A stretch of 64,000 bases of DNA from an uncultured Alphaproteobacteria bacterium. GTDB taxonomy: Bacteria; Pseudomonadota; Alphaproteobacteria; HIMB59; GCA-002718135. The DNA lies in contig CACMQB010000004.1 of the NCBI GenBank assembly GCA_902615745.1, positions 1 through 64,000 of the forward strand, written 5' to 3'. Positions 1-8,569 of this stretch are shown piece by piece. Position numbers and translations under genes: made by a program. Numbering within the stretch: the first letter of the stretch is position 1; every line of letters begins with the position of its first letter. The notes below the pieces were generated by a model that saw only the letters and a list, made by a program, of their open reading frames with translations, did no database searches and was not told where the DNA came from.

Positions 1-461
1 AGTCTTCCATACCAATTTGATTTAAAACCTAGTAAATCCTCCTCAAAACCATTTTCTGGAGTATAATTTAAGAATTGATAAAATGAATCTATACAAACAA
101 ATATAACGAGAATAGTAACAACTAATAAAGTTTGCTTAAAGATTTCTCTTTTTTTAAAAAAAATAAAATAACATAAAATTGGTATAAATAAAAATCTAAC
201 AAAAATTAAAGCATCCTGAAATGAATTTGTTTTGTTATACGAAAAAAAACTTATAAATATAAGACTCAACCAAAAAATAACTGATATCTTAATAAAATTA
301 ATTTTAATTAATTCTTCAAATTCCTTATAATAAATAAAATAAATAATTCCATATATTAAGCCTAAAGTGATTACAATATCAGGTAATGCCGGACCAGTAA
401 TAAGAAATAGTGGAATAAGTAAAAATAAAAAACTAAAAAATTTTTCAGATAATTGCATCAT
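1..461 (-). CDS. O-antigen ligase/polymerase-like membrane protein, partial (C-terminus off the left edge)
   Basis: An open frame runs from an ATGATG start at 461 (or 458) to the window edge, giving about 153 residues. It begins MQLSEKFFSF and contains several hydrophobic stretches separated by short charged loops. The last visible residues include GFKSNWYGR, which resembles the N-terminal region of O-antigen ligase (WaaL/Wzy-type) proteins as I recall them from SAR11-like genomes. Such proteins join or polymerise glycan on lipid carriers at the periplasmic face of the inner membrane. The start overlaps the stop of the ABC ATPase gene (ATGATG), so the two are probably translationally coupled. 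The catalytic periplasmic loop lies outside the window, so the assignment is a family-level inference. Confidence 0.6.
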   Translation of the reverse strand, partial: MMQLSEKFFSFLFLLIPLFLITGPALPDIVITLGLIYGIIYFIYYKEFEELIKINFIKISVIFWLSLIFISFFSYNKTNSFQDALIFVRFLFIPILCYFIFFKKREIFKQTLLVVTILVIFVCIDSFYQFLNYTPENGFEEDLLGFKSNWYGR

Positions 462-1384
462 TTTTTATTAACAACTTTTAAAAAAACATCCTCTAAATCA
501 CCCTCAAACGTATTAATTTCTTTAAACTCAATTTTATTTCTATTTAAAATATCAATTATTTTTTTTATATTTGTTTTATTTTTATCATAGCTTAGTTTCA
601 ACACCCCATTTTCTATGACTGGTTGAAACTCTTTTAAATCGTTAGGGATATCTATATTTTTATTTAAAATAAATGTAACAGATTTTGTTGAAATAATATT
701 TAAAAGATCTTTTTTTGAGCCTTCAATGATCTTCTTACCATGATTAATTATAGTAATATTATCACAAAGGTTTTCTGCTTCTTCAAGATAATGTGTAGTT
801 AAGCACACAGTTTTCCCTTCTCTACTAATTCTTTTTATATAATTCCAAACTGATGTTCTTATATCAATATCTACACCCGCAGTTGGTTCATCTAAAATAA
901 TAATTTCAGGATCATGCACTAGTGCTTTGCCAATTAATAATCTTCTTCTCATACCTCCTGACAAAGTTCTAGCATATGCATTTCTTTGATCAGTTAATTT
1001 TAAGTTTTCTAAAATTTCTTCAGTCTTCCTTTTCTTTTTTGGAACCCCATATAAACCTGCTTGAAGTTCTAATAATTCTGCTGGCGAAAAGAAAGGATCT
1101 ATATTAAGTTCTTGTGGAACTATACCAATTTTAAATTTACTTAATTTTATGTTTTTATCTATATTTATCCCACTGACATTAACTTCACCTGAATTTTTTT
1201 TAACTAAACCGCCTAGTATATTTATGAAAGTTGATTTTCCTGCACCATTTGGCCCTAATAAACCATGAATTGTTCCCTTTTTTATTGTGATACTAAAATC
1301 AATAAGAGCTTTAACTTCCTGAGTTTTTTTTAAGAAGGTTTTATTTACATTTTTCGCCTCAATTGAATATTTATAATCTGACAT
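458..1384 (-). CDS. ABC transporter ATP-binding protein (YadG-like, ABC-2 type)
   Basis: 308-residue nucleotide-binding subunit. Walker A GPNGAGKST lies at 44-52, the signature LSGGMRRRL at 141-149, Walker B IIILDEPTAG at 161-170 and the switch histidine in TTHYL near 198. The domain is followed by a C-terminal extension of about 90 residues, typical of ABC-2 exporter ATPases such as YadG. It would energise export of a lipid, glycan or drug with a separate membrane subunit. No permease gene is adjacent in the visible sequence: the next gene on this strand is the O-antigen-ligase-like protein. The gene is divergent from polA with only 31 bases between start codons. Substrate unknown; the link to glycan export rests only on the neighbour. 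Confidence 0.85.
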   Translation of the reverse strand: MSDYKYSIEAKNVNKTFLKKTQEVKALIDFSITIKKGTIHGLLGPNGAGKSTFINILGGLVKKNSGEVNVSGINIDKNIKLSKFKIGIVPQELNIDPFFSPAELLELQAGLYGVPKKKRKTEEILENLKLTDQRNAYARTLSGGMRRRLLIGKALVHDPEIIILDEPTAGVDIDIRTSVWNYIKRISREGKTVCLTTHYLEEAENLCDNITIINHGKKIIEGSKKDLLNIISTKSVTFILNKNIDIPNDLKEFQPVIENGVLKLSYDKNKTNIKKIIDILNRNKIEFKEINTFEGDLEDVFLKVVNKK

Positions 1385-1415
1385 TTAATATAAATCTTAT
1401 ATATTTAAATTTACA

Positions 1416-4157
1416 ATGAATAAAAAGAGTAGATTAGTATTAGTTGATGGCTCTGCTTATATATTTAGAGCTTATTATGGACTACCGTCTATGAATCGCG
1501 CAGATGGAACTCCAATTAACGCTGTTTTTGGTTTTACAAATATGCTTGTTAAACTGATAGAAGATTATAGCGACGATAAAATGATAGTTATTTTTGATGC
1601 CGCAAGGGAAAATTTTAGAAATGAAATATATCCAGATTATAAGGCTAATAGAGGAGAGGCTCCTGATGACTTGATACCACAATTTCCTTTAATTAGAGAG
1701 TGTGTAAAGAGTTTTAATATACCGCAATTAGAAATAGAGGGATTTGAGGCCGATGATTTAATTGCTACTTATGTAAGATTATCTGAAAAAGATAAAATTG
1801 AAACTATCATTGTTTCATCAGATAAAGATTTAATGCAGCTTGTTAGTGATAATGTAACAATGCTTGATCCAATGAAAAATAAAAAAATAGAAACTAAAGA
1901 TGTAGAAGAAAAATTTGGAGTGCATCCAGATAAAGTTATTTTTATTCAAGCTCTAACAGGAGACAAAGTAGATAACATTCCAGGCGCTCCTGGTATTGGA
2001 CCAAAAACAGCATCTCAACTAATAAATGAATATAATGACATCGATGGTTTAATTAAAAATCTTGATAAAATTAAACAAGAAAAAAGAAGAAAAATTTTAA
2101 AAGAATCAGAAAATGATATTAGAATAAGTTTAAAACTTGTAACACTTAAAAATGATGTAAAAATACTTGAGGGTATTAACAAAATTAAAACTTATAATGA
2201 ATTAAAAAATGAAAATAATAATATCTTTGGGTTTCTTAAAGAGCAAGGCTTTAGATCAATATCTGAAAGATTAAAATCCAATTCTTTTATATCTAGTAAA
2301 AATGATAACATTATTCAAAAAAAAGAAATCGAACCAAAGTATCAATTAATTAATTCAAAGAAAAATTTTGAAAAGATTTTAAGCGAGATTGAAAAAAAAG
2401 GTATATGCGCTTTTGATACTGAAACTAACTCACTCAATATAGAAAAAGCTAAATTAGTTGGTATATCAATATGTTTTAGTGAAAATATTTCTTACTATAT
2501 TCCTATAAATCATACTACCTCAGATGGGTCAAAAAAAATTGATAATCAGTTAGAGGAAAATTATGTAATTAATCATATTAATAAAATTTGTAAAAATGAA
2601 TCAATCTTAAAAATTGGTCAAAACATAAAATATGATATTAGAATTTTAAATAAGTATGGAGTAACGTTTAATTCAATTGCAGACACAATGTTAATTTCCT
2701 ATTCAATTGATAATGGTATTTATAAACACAATTTAGATGATCTTTCATTTAATCATTTAAATCATACAACAATTAAATATAAAGAAGTTGTTGGTACCGG
2801 AAAAAATGAAATTACTTTTGATAAAGTAACTATCGATAACGCAATTAATTATGCTGCTGAAGATTCTCTATTAACATTTAGGCTTTTTCAAAATCTTTAT
2901 CCTCGTTTAATAAAAGAAAAGGCTAATTTTGTTTATCAAAATATCGACTTGCCTCTTGTAGAAGTATTATCTTCAATTGAAGCAAATGGCATAGAGGTAA
3001 ATAAAAATTTTTTAACAAGTCTAAGTAATGAATTTGAAAATGAAAGTAAAAAACTTGAAAAGAACATTTATAAACTTTCAAAAGAAGAGTTCAATATTGG
3101 TTCACCTAAACAATTAGGAGAGATATTATTTGTTAATCTTAAAATACCTGGTGGTAAAAAAACAAAATCAGGAACATATTCTACTGATTCTTCAACTTTA
3201 AATAATTTAGCCTTAGATGGATTTGAAATTGCACAACTCGTTCTTGATTGGAGGGAATTAACAAAACTTAAATCAACTTATACAGATGCTTTATTTAGAT
3301 TAACAGATGATAAAAGTAGAGTGCATACATCATTTGGGTTAGCTAATACTTTAACAGGTCGATTAAGTTCTACAGATCCAAATCTTCAAAATATCCCAAT
3401 TAGAACAGAAAATGGGAAAAAAATAAGAACAGCTTTTGTAAGTGGAAAAGGAAAAAAATTAGTCAGTTTTGATTATTCTCAAATAGAGCTTAGATTAGCT
3501 GCAGAAATTTCTAATGATAAAAATTTTATTAAAGCTTTTAAAAACAATGAAGATATTCATGCATCAACTGCTAAAGAAATATTTAATTTAAACGATAGTC
3601 AAATAAACAACGATTATAGAAGAAAAGCAAAAGCAATTAATTTTGGTATTCTATATGGAATTAGTCCATATGGTTTAGCTAAACAACTTGATATTTCCAA
3701 TACAGAAGCAAAAGATTACATAAATGAGTATTTTATTAAATATCCAAAAATTAAAAAATATATGGAACATCAAATTGATTTTGCAAAAACAAATCAATAC
3801 GTTGAAACAATTTTTAAAAGAAAAATTAATATTAAGGGAATTTCTGATAAGAATTTTGCTGTTAGAGGTTTTGCAGAAAGACAAGCCATTAATGCACCAA
3901 TTCAAGGTAGTGCAGCAGATATTATTAAGTTAGCAATGATTGAAATTCATAAGGAAATAAAACTTAAAAATATTGAGGCTCAAATGCTTTTACAAGTACA
4001 TGATGAACTGATTTTTGAAGTCGAAAGTAAAAAATATGATAATTTAGTAAGTAATGTAAAAACTATTATGGAGTCAGTACATTTAAAATATAAAGATTTT
4101 TCAGTTCCACTCACCGTTGATTTTGGGGCTGGTGATCATTGGGGACAGGCACATTAG
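1416..4157 (+). CDS. polA: DNA polymerase I
   Basis: 913 residues, full length. Order: 5'-3' nuclease (about 1-290, with FEADDLI and the helix-hairpin-helix segment GAPGIGPKTAS near 190-200), 3'-5' exonuclease (about 310-500) and family A polymerase (about 510-913). Proofreading residues look intact: DTET at 334-337, N403 and D407 in GQNIKYD, and Y479 with D483 in the YAAED segment. Polymerase motif A is DYSQIE (686-691), motif B RRKAKAINFGILYG (735-748) and motif C VHDE (861-864). It processes Okazaki fragments and fills repair gaps. All three activities appear present. Divergent from the ABC ATPase; the small ArfA-like ORF follows after 10 bases. Confidence 0.98.
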   Translation: MNKKSRLVLVDGSAYIFRAYYGLPSMNRADGTPINAVFGFTNMLVKLIEDYSDDKMIVIFDAARENFRNEIYPDYKANRGEAPDDLIPQFPLIRECVKSFNIPQLEIEGFEADDLIATYVRLSEKDKIETIIVSSDKDLMQLVSDNVTMLDPMKNKKIETKDVEEKFGVHPDKVIFIQALTGDKVDNIPGAPGIGPKTASQLINEYNDIDGLIKNLDKIKQEKRRKILKESENDIRISLKLVTLKNDVKILEGINKIKTYNELKNENNNIFGFLKEQGFRSISERLKSNSFISSKNDNIIQKKEIEPKYQLINSKKNFEKILSEIEKKGICAFDTETNSLNIEKAKLVGISICFSENISYYIPINHTTSDGSKKIDNQLEENYVINHINKICKNESILKIGQNIKYDIRILNKYGVTFNSIADTMLISYSIDNGIYKHNLDDLSFNHLNHTTIKYKEVVGTGKNEITFDKVTIDNAINYAAEDSLLTFRLFQNLYPRLIKEKANFVYQNIDLPLVEVLSSIEANGIEVNKNFLTSLSNEFENESKKLEKNIYKLSKEEFNIGSPKQLGEILFVNLKIPGGKKTKSGTYSTDSSTLNNLALDGFEIAQLVLDWRELTKLKSTYTDALFRLTDDKSRVHTSFGLANTLTGRLSSTDPNLQNIPIRTENGKKIRTAFVSGKGKKLVSFDYSQIELRLAAEISNDKNFIKAFKNNEDIHASTAKEIFNLNDSQINNDYRRKAKAINFGILYGISPYGLAKQLDISNTEAKDYINEYFIKYPKIKKYMEHQIDFAKTNQYVETIFKRKINIKGISDKNFAVRGFAERQAINAPIQGSAADIIKLAMIEIHKEIKLKNIEAQMLLQVHDELIFEVESKKYDNLVSNVKTIMESVHLKYKDFSVPLTVDFGAGDHWGQAH

Positions 4158-4167
4158 ACTATAGTTT

Positions 4168-4296
4168 ATGGAAATTAAAAAAAAAGTTAAGAAAAGAAAT
4201 CCCTATGCTCAAGATTTAAAACTACCTAAGTATAAACAAAGAATTGTTAGAAATAAAAAAACTTACACAAGAAAAGGAAAAAAAAAGGTTATTTAG
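4168..4296 (+). CDS. Small basic protein resembling ribosome-rescue factor ArfA (42 aa)
   Basis: ATG at 4168 and TAG at 4294-4296 give 42 residues, starting ten bases after polA. The protein is very basic (about 17 Lys plus 4 Arg) and contains LKLPKYKQRIVRNKK followed by TYTRKGKK. Escherichia coli ArfA has, from memory, a comparable arrangement: a segment of the form LxxPxFRQRVxxNKK, then SYMRKGK. ArfA enters stalled ribosomes lacking a stop codon and recruits RF2. The shared positions (L, P, aromatic, QR, NKK, Y-x-RKGK) are visible; the functional call is inferred. The last four bases overlap the convergent glutaredoxin gene. A run of nine A within GGAAAAAAAAAGG near the 3' end could cause slippage. 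It could instead be another small conserved alphaproteobacterial basic protein. Confidence 0.6.
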   Translation: MEIKKKVKKRNPYAQDLKLPKYKQRIVRNKKTYTRKGKKKVI

Positions 4297-4532
4297 AATT
4301 GTTCATCAAAGGTATTCATTTCAAACCATTTTTCAAGCTCATGATATCCTCCAATTTTTTCACCATTTAAAATTATTTGAGGAAAGGTTTTAGCGTTCGG
4401 AAACTTTTCAAAAAAATCTTCTCTCGTATAATCTGTATCAAGCATATAAATCTTTGGATTATATTTAGCTAACCGTAGTTTAGCTCTATCACAGTATCCA
4501 CAATTAGTTTTAGAATATATCTCTGCTTCCAT
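4293..4532 (-). CDS. Glutaredoxin-like protein in the ribonucleotide reductase operon
   Basis: About 79 residues with the thioredoxin-fold glutaredoxin layout: redox motif CGYC near the N-terminus (KTNCGYCDRAK), the cis-proline segment TFPQIILNG, and the GGYHEL glutathione/substrate-binding turn. It probably delivers electrons to the reductase genes immediately upstream, from glutathione or thioredoxin reductase. The ATG at 4532 overlaps the nrdB stop as TGATG, which suggests coupled translation; an upstream TTG at 4535 is the only other nearby start. The 3' end overlaps the convergent ArfA-like ORF by four bases (TTAG, giving a stop on both strands). It could be named grxC or nrdH-like; the sequence does not settle which. 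Confidence 0.88.
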   Translation of the reverse strand: MEAEIYSKTNCGYCDRAKLRLAKYNPKIYMLDTDYTREDFFEKFPNAKTFPQIILNGEKIGGYHELEKWFEMNTFDEQF

Positions 4533-5521
4533 CAAAATGCTTCATCAAAACTTAAAGCTCTATCTGTAGGTCTTTGATACTCAGATACTCTTTTTTCAAA
4601 AAAGTTTGTTACGTTTTGAACATCCAATGCTCTCATAAAATCAAAAGGGTTCTCTGTTTTAAAGACTCTGTCAAATTCAAATAGATCAGCAATTCTGTCT
4701 GCAACAGCTTCGATATACTGACACATTAAATCAGCATTCATACCAATTAAATCTACTGGGAGTGCATCTTTTACAAATTCTTTTTCAAAAGCTACTGCTT
4801 CTCTAACAATTTCTTCAAATTGTGATTGAGGTACATCTGAAGGAATCAAAGATAAATCACTAATATCTGCATCAGTTAATGTTTTATTATTAAACCTATC
4901 TCTTAAAGTTCTAAACATTAAAGATGAGAAGCTAAAGTGCATTCCTTCGTCTCTTGCAATCCAATCGTTAGATAAAGCTAAACCAGGTAATAACCCTCTT
5001 TTTCTAAAATAATATATAGCACAAAAAGAGCCAGCAAAAAACAAACCTTCAACTAATCCAAAACCTATTAATCTGGTTAGAAGATTTTGACTGCCATTAA
5101 GCCATTTTGATACCCATTGTGCTTTATGGTTTATGCATGGTACATTTTGAATTGCATCAAAAAGCATATCTTTTTCTTTTGCATCTTTTACATAAGCTTC
5201 TATTTGAAGACCGTACATTTCTGCATGAATTGATTCATTTAGCATTTGCATTGATATAAAGCATCTTGCTTCAGGTATTAGTATTTCTTTGTAAAACCTA
5301 CTTGCTAAGTTTTCATTAATCATTGCCTCAGAATTAGCAAAGTAAGCAAGTACATGTTTTATAAAGTGTTTTTCACCATCATTTAAGGTTTCAAGATCTC
5401 TTAAGTCATCTTGTAATGATACTTCCTCTGTTGTCCAAAAGGCTTGAATATGTTGTTTATATCTATCCCAAATTTCTTGGTTTTTTATTGGAAAAATTGA
5501 TTTAACGCCTTTTGATATCAT
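4532..5521 (-). CDS. nrdB: Ribonucleoside-diphosphate reductase subunit beta (class Ia)
   Basis: 329 residues, a class I R2 protein that holds the diiron-tyrosyl cofactor. By alignment with R2 proteins the metal ligands are present: D39, E96 and H99 (in ESIHAEMY), E158 (in VEGLFF), and E192 with H195 (in RDEGMH). The radical tyrosine is Y103, seven residues after E96. This argues for an ordinary tyrosyl-radical enzyme rather than a tyrosine-less or Mn/Fe type. Segments such as FWTTEEVSLQDD, EARCF and KRGLLPGL are close to eukaryotic R2 as I recall it. It sits 15 bases after nrdA and overlaps the glutaredoxin start. Confidence 0.97.
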   Translation of the reverse strand: MISKGVKSIFPIKNQEIWDRYKQHIQAFWTTEEVSLQDDLRDLETLNDGEKHFIKHVLAYFANSEAMINENLASRFYKEILIPEARCFISMQMLNESIHAEMYGLQIEAYVKDAKEKDMLFDAIQNVPCINHKAQWVSKWLNGSQNLLTRLIGFGLVEGLFFAGSFCAIYYFRKRGLLPGLALSNDWIARDEGMHFSFSSLMFRTLRDRFNNKTLTDADISDLSLIPSDVPQSQFEEIVREAVAFEKEFVKDALPVDLIGMNADLMCQYIEAVADRIADLFEFDRVFKTENPFDFMRALDVQNVTNFFEKRVSEYQRPTDRALSFDEAF

Positions 5522-5536
5522 TCTCTTACTCCTTCT

Positions 5537-8290
5537 TTATGCACTGCAAGTTTCGCAATCTTCTGGTTCATTGTTTTGATTGATAGTGGTATTTATATAA
5601 GCATCTTTAGCCGCTTTTTCTGATGAAACTGTAACTTTTACAGCATCAACAGCTGATCTACTTCTTAGATAATACATTCCTGTTTTAAGACCTTTTTTCC
5701 ATGCATACATATGCATTGAATTAACTTTTCCAAATGTAGGTGTTGAAAGCCATAGATTCATTGATTGAGTTTGATCAATAAAAGGTGCTCTATCTGCTGA
5801 CATATCAATTACTGTTTTTTGTGATACTTCCCAAACTGTTTTATAAATTTCTTTTAGTTCAGTTGGAATTTCATTTATGTTTTCAACTGATCCATTTTCT
5901 AAGATTATTTTGTCTCTCATTTCTTTATTCCATAATCCTCTTTGAGAAAGTTCATTCACTAAATATCTATTTACAAGCAGGAACTCACCTGAGAGTGTTT
6001 GTCTTTTATATATATTAGAGGTTTGTATTTGGAATGTTTCTGTATTACCTAATATAATACCTGTTGACGCAGTTGGCATACAAGCGGTGGTTAAAGAGTT
6101 TCTTACACCGTGCTCTTTAATTTTAGTCCTAAGTGAATCCCAATCCCACTTTGAAGAAGGATTAACATTCCAAAGATCAAATTGAAACTTACCTTCCGAA
6201 ATTGGTGAATTTTTAAATGTTTCGTATGCTCCCTTTTCTTTTGCTAGTTCGCATGAAGCTTCTAAAGCTCCAAAGTAAATTGTCTCAAAAATTAATTTAT
6301 TTATTTCTTTAGCCTCCTCAGATTCATAAGCTATTCCCAACTTAAAGTAGACATCTGCAAGTCCCTGTATCCCTAAACCTATAGGCCTATGCTTATTATT
6401 AGATCTTTCCGTTTTATTAGTTGGATAAAAATTAATATCAATTACTTCATCCAAGTTTTTAGTAGCTAATTTTGCAGTTTCGTAAAGAGCATCATAGTCA
6501 TATATTAATTTTTTATCTGTTTTTTTTACAAATTTTGGCAGAGCTATAGAAGCCAAGTTACATACAGATGTCTCGTTCTTATCAGAGTATTCAACTATTT
6601 CTGCACAAAGGTTTGAAGATTTAATGACACCAATATTTTTTTGGTTAGACTTATTATTGATAGAGTCTTTATAAAGCATATAAGGTTGTCCTGTTTCTAT
6701 CTGCGCTTCTATGATTTTAGACATTAAATCTCTTGCTTTAATTTTTTCTAAATGTTTCATTTCATTTTCATACTTTGTGTAAAGTTTTTCAAACTCGTCA
6801 CCATATACATCTGAAAGGCCTGGACATTCATGTTCACTCATAAGTGTCCATTCTTCATCGTTTTCTACTCTCTTCATGAATAAATCTGGTATCCATAAAG
6901 CGTAGAACAAATCTCTCGCTCTAAATTCTTCAGCACCTGTATTTTTTCTAAGTTCTAGAAATTTCTCAATATCAGCGTGCCAAGGTTCTAAGTATACTGC
7001 AAAAGAACCTTTTCTTTTACCGCCACCTTGATCAACTGATTTAGCAGTTTCATTAAAAATTTTCAAAAATGGTATGAGGCCATTAGATTTGCCATTTGTT
7101 GATTTTATTCTACTTCCACTACCTCTAATATTGTGAGCGTGCATGCCAATACCACCTGCTGTTTTAGATATTAGTGCGCAATCTTTAATAGTATTAAAAA
7201 TACCTTCGATAGAATCATCCTCCATACCTATTAAAAAGCACGAAGAAAGTTGCTGCATTTTTAGTCCACTATTAAACAATGTTGGTGTAGCATGTGTATA
7301 CATACCAGTTGATAAACTTTTATAAGTTTCTTTTATTTTATCTAAGTTAAACTCACTACCGGTAACTGTTAAAGTTACTCTCATCCAAAGGTCTTGAGGT
7401 CTTTCAATTGTTTTATTATCAAACTTTAATAAATATGCTCTTATTAGTGTTGTGAGAGCAAAATAATCAAAAGTATAATCTTTGTCATAGTCAATTACTG
7501 ACTCTATTAAATCTGCATTCTCCATCACCTTTTTATAATATTCTTCTCTTAGCAATCCATCATCGTATAAATTTTTTGTTGCTATGATGAAACCTGGTGT
7601 TTCTTTATGAAGAGAGTTTACTTTTATTCTTGCTGCAAGATAAGAATAATCAGGATGTTCAACTGTTAAAGCAGCAGCAGTTTCAGCAAGATAAGTATCA
7701 ATTTCAAAGGAACTAATATCACTATATAAGCCTGGAACAGCTTTTTGAACAACGACAATTGGATCAATATTTAAACCAGTAGATAGGACAGATACTCTAT
7801 TGGTTATTTTATCAAGTGAAATTGGCTCTTTACTTCCATCTCTTTTGGTTACCATCATTGAAGAAGCTTTTTCTCCAACTTGTTCTTTTAGTTTTTTAGT
7901 GTGATATCTTGAAGCTGCTCTTTGTTCTCTATACAAAACATATGCTCTAGCAACTTTATGATGCTCATCCCTCATAAGTGCTAACTCCACTTGATCTTGT
8001 ATATCCTCAATGTGAATCATGTCACCGTCAGCAATTCTTCTTGTTAGAGCCGAGACAACTTTATGTGTTAAAGCTTCAACAGTTTTATGAATTCCATCTT
8101 GTTGTTCTTTTTCCTTATTTTTATCATTTCTAATTTTTGTTTGTGCTAAGAATGCTTTTTTTATAGCATTTGAAATTTTATCTGATTTGAAAGGAGTAAT
8201 AGCTCCGTCACGACGCACGACACTTAATGTTAAAATATTTACGCTTTTTTCTTCTGAGATTTTTGGTGATACCTGTAGACTGTCTGCCAT
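5537..8290 (-). CDS. nrdA: Ribonucleoside-diphosphate reductase subunit alpha, two ATP-cones
   Basis: 917 residues; reduces ribonucleoside diphosphates together with NrdB. Two N-terminal ATP-cone modules are visible: VVRRDGAITPFKSDKI at about 24-39 and MVTKRDGSKEPISLDKI at about 146-162. The catalytic barrel has C351 (SSCFLIGM), N560/C562/E564 (NLCAEIVEY) and C577 (SVCNLASIALP), matching the redox cysteine pair, radical cysteine and acid-base residues. The tail ends CETCSA, a CxxC pair that relays electrons from glutaredoxin or thioredoxin. The second cone and the body strongly resemble eukaryotic RRM1 as I remember it, so the first cone looks like an additional module. The upstream region carries a probable NrdR operator. 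Confidence 0.97.
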   Translation of the reverse strand: MADSLQVSPKISEEKSVNILTLSVVRRDGAITPFKSDKISNAIKKAFLAQTKIRNDKNKEKEQQDGIHKTVEALTHKVVSALTRRIADGDMIHIEDIQDQVELALMRDEHHKVARAYVLYREQRAASRYHTKKLKEQVGEKASSMMVTKRDGSKEPISLDKITNRVSVLSTGLNIDPIVVVQKAVPGLYSDISSFEIDTYLAETAAALTVEHPDYSYLAARIKVNSLHKETPGFIIATKNLYDDGLLREEYYKKVMENADLIESVIDYDKDYTFDYFALTTLIRAYLLKFDNKTIERPQDLWMRVTLTVTGSEFNLDKIKETYKSLSTGMYTHATPTLFNSGLKMQQLSSCFLIGMEDDSIEGIFNTIKDCALISKTAGGIGMHAHNIRGSGSRIKSTNGKSNGLIPFLKIFNETAKSVDQGGGKRKGSFAVYLEPWHADIEKFLELRKNTGAEEFRARDLFYALWIPDLFMKRVENDEEWTLMSEHECPGLSDVYGDEFEKLYTKYENEMKHLEKIKARDLMSKIIEAQIETGQPYMLYKDSINNKSNQKNIGVIKSSNLCAEIVEYSDKNETSVCNLASIALPKFVKKTDKKLIYDYDALYETAKLATKNLDEVIDINFYPTNKTERSNNKHRPIGLGIQGLADVYFKLGIAYESEEAKEINKLIFETIYFGALEASCELAKEKGAYETFKNSPISEGKFQFDLWNVNPSSKWDWDSLRTKIKEHGVRNSLTTACMPTASTGIILGNTETFQIQTSNIYKRQTLSGEFLLVNRYLVNELSQRGLWNKEMRDKIILENGSVENINEIPTELKEIYKTVWEVSQKTVIDMSADRAPFIDQTQSMNLWLSTPTFGKVNSMHMYAWKKGLKTGMYYLRSRSAVDAVKVTVSSEKAAKDAYINTTINQNNEPEDCETCSA

Positions 8291-8328
8291 TTAAATTCTA
8301 TCCATTTTTAAAAAATTATTGTCGAAAA

Positions 8329-8344
8329 ACACAATATGTAGTGC
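8329..8344. promoter_or_regulatory. Probable NrdR box upstream of nrdA
   Basis: ACACAATATGTAGTGC matches the known NrdR-box consensus acaCwAtATwTwGtgt at nearly every position. It lies 39-54 bases upstream of the nrdA start. A plausible nrdA promoter on the minus strand (TTGCGA at 8384-8379, 16-base spacer, TATTGT at 8362-8357) would place this box just downstream of the transcription start, suited to repression. No nrdR gene is in the window. Confidence 0.72.
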
Positions 8345-8359
8345 CGCCGAAAAGGGACA

Positions 8360-8375
8360 ATACAACATTTGCTCA
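8360..8375. promoter_or_regulatory. Possible second, degenerate NrdR box
   Basis: ATACAACATTTGCTCA begins exactly 31 bases after the first box. NrdR boxes usually occur as pairs separated by about three helical turns. Only the left half and core agree with the consensus; the right half is poor. It would overlap the candidate -10 element of nrdA. The call rests mainly on the spacing. Confidence 0.35.
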
Positions 8376-8569
8376 ATATCGCAATAAGAACAAAATAAGA
8401 ACATAAATATTTTTTTTATCATGTCAATCTCTTACTTAATCCATATTTTTATGAGGCAAACAAGTTATTGAAATATTTACATTTACTTATCAACTTAAGT
8501 CACATTTTGTTAACTGAGTCATTTTTTCTTTGAACTTAAATCTGCCATAAATTATTAATAAAAAGCAGT

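Noticed and set aside
8530-8558. chvI promoter TTGAAC-17-TATTAA
   Set aside because: The -10 match is weak and would leave a leader of only about five bases; not strong enough to list as a feature.
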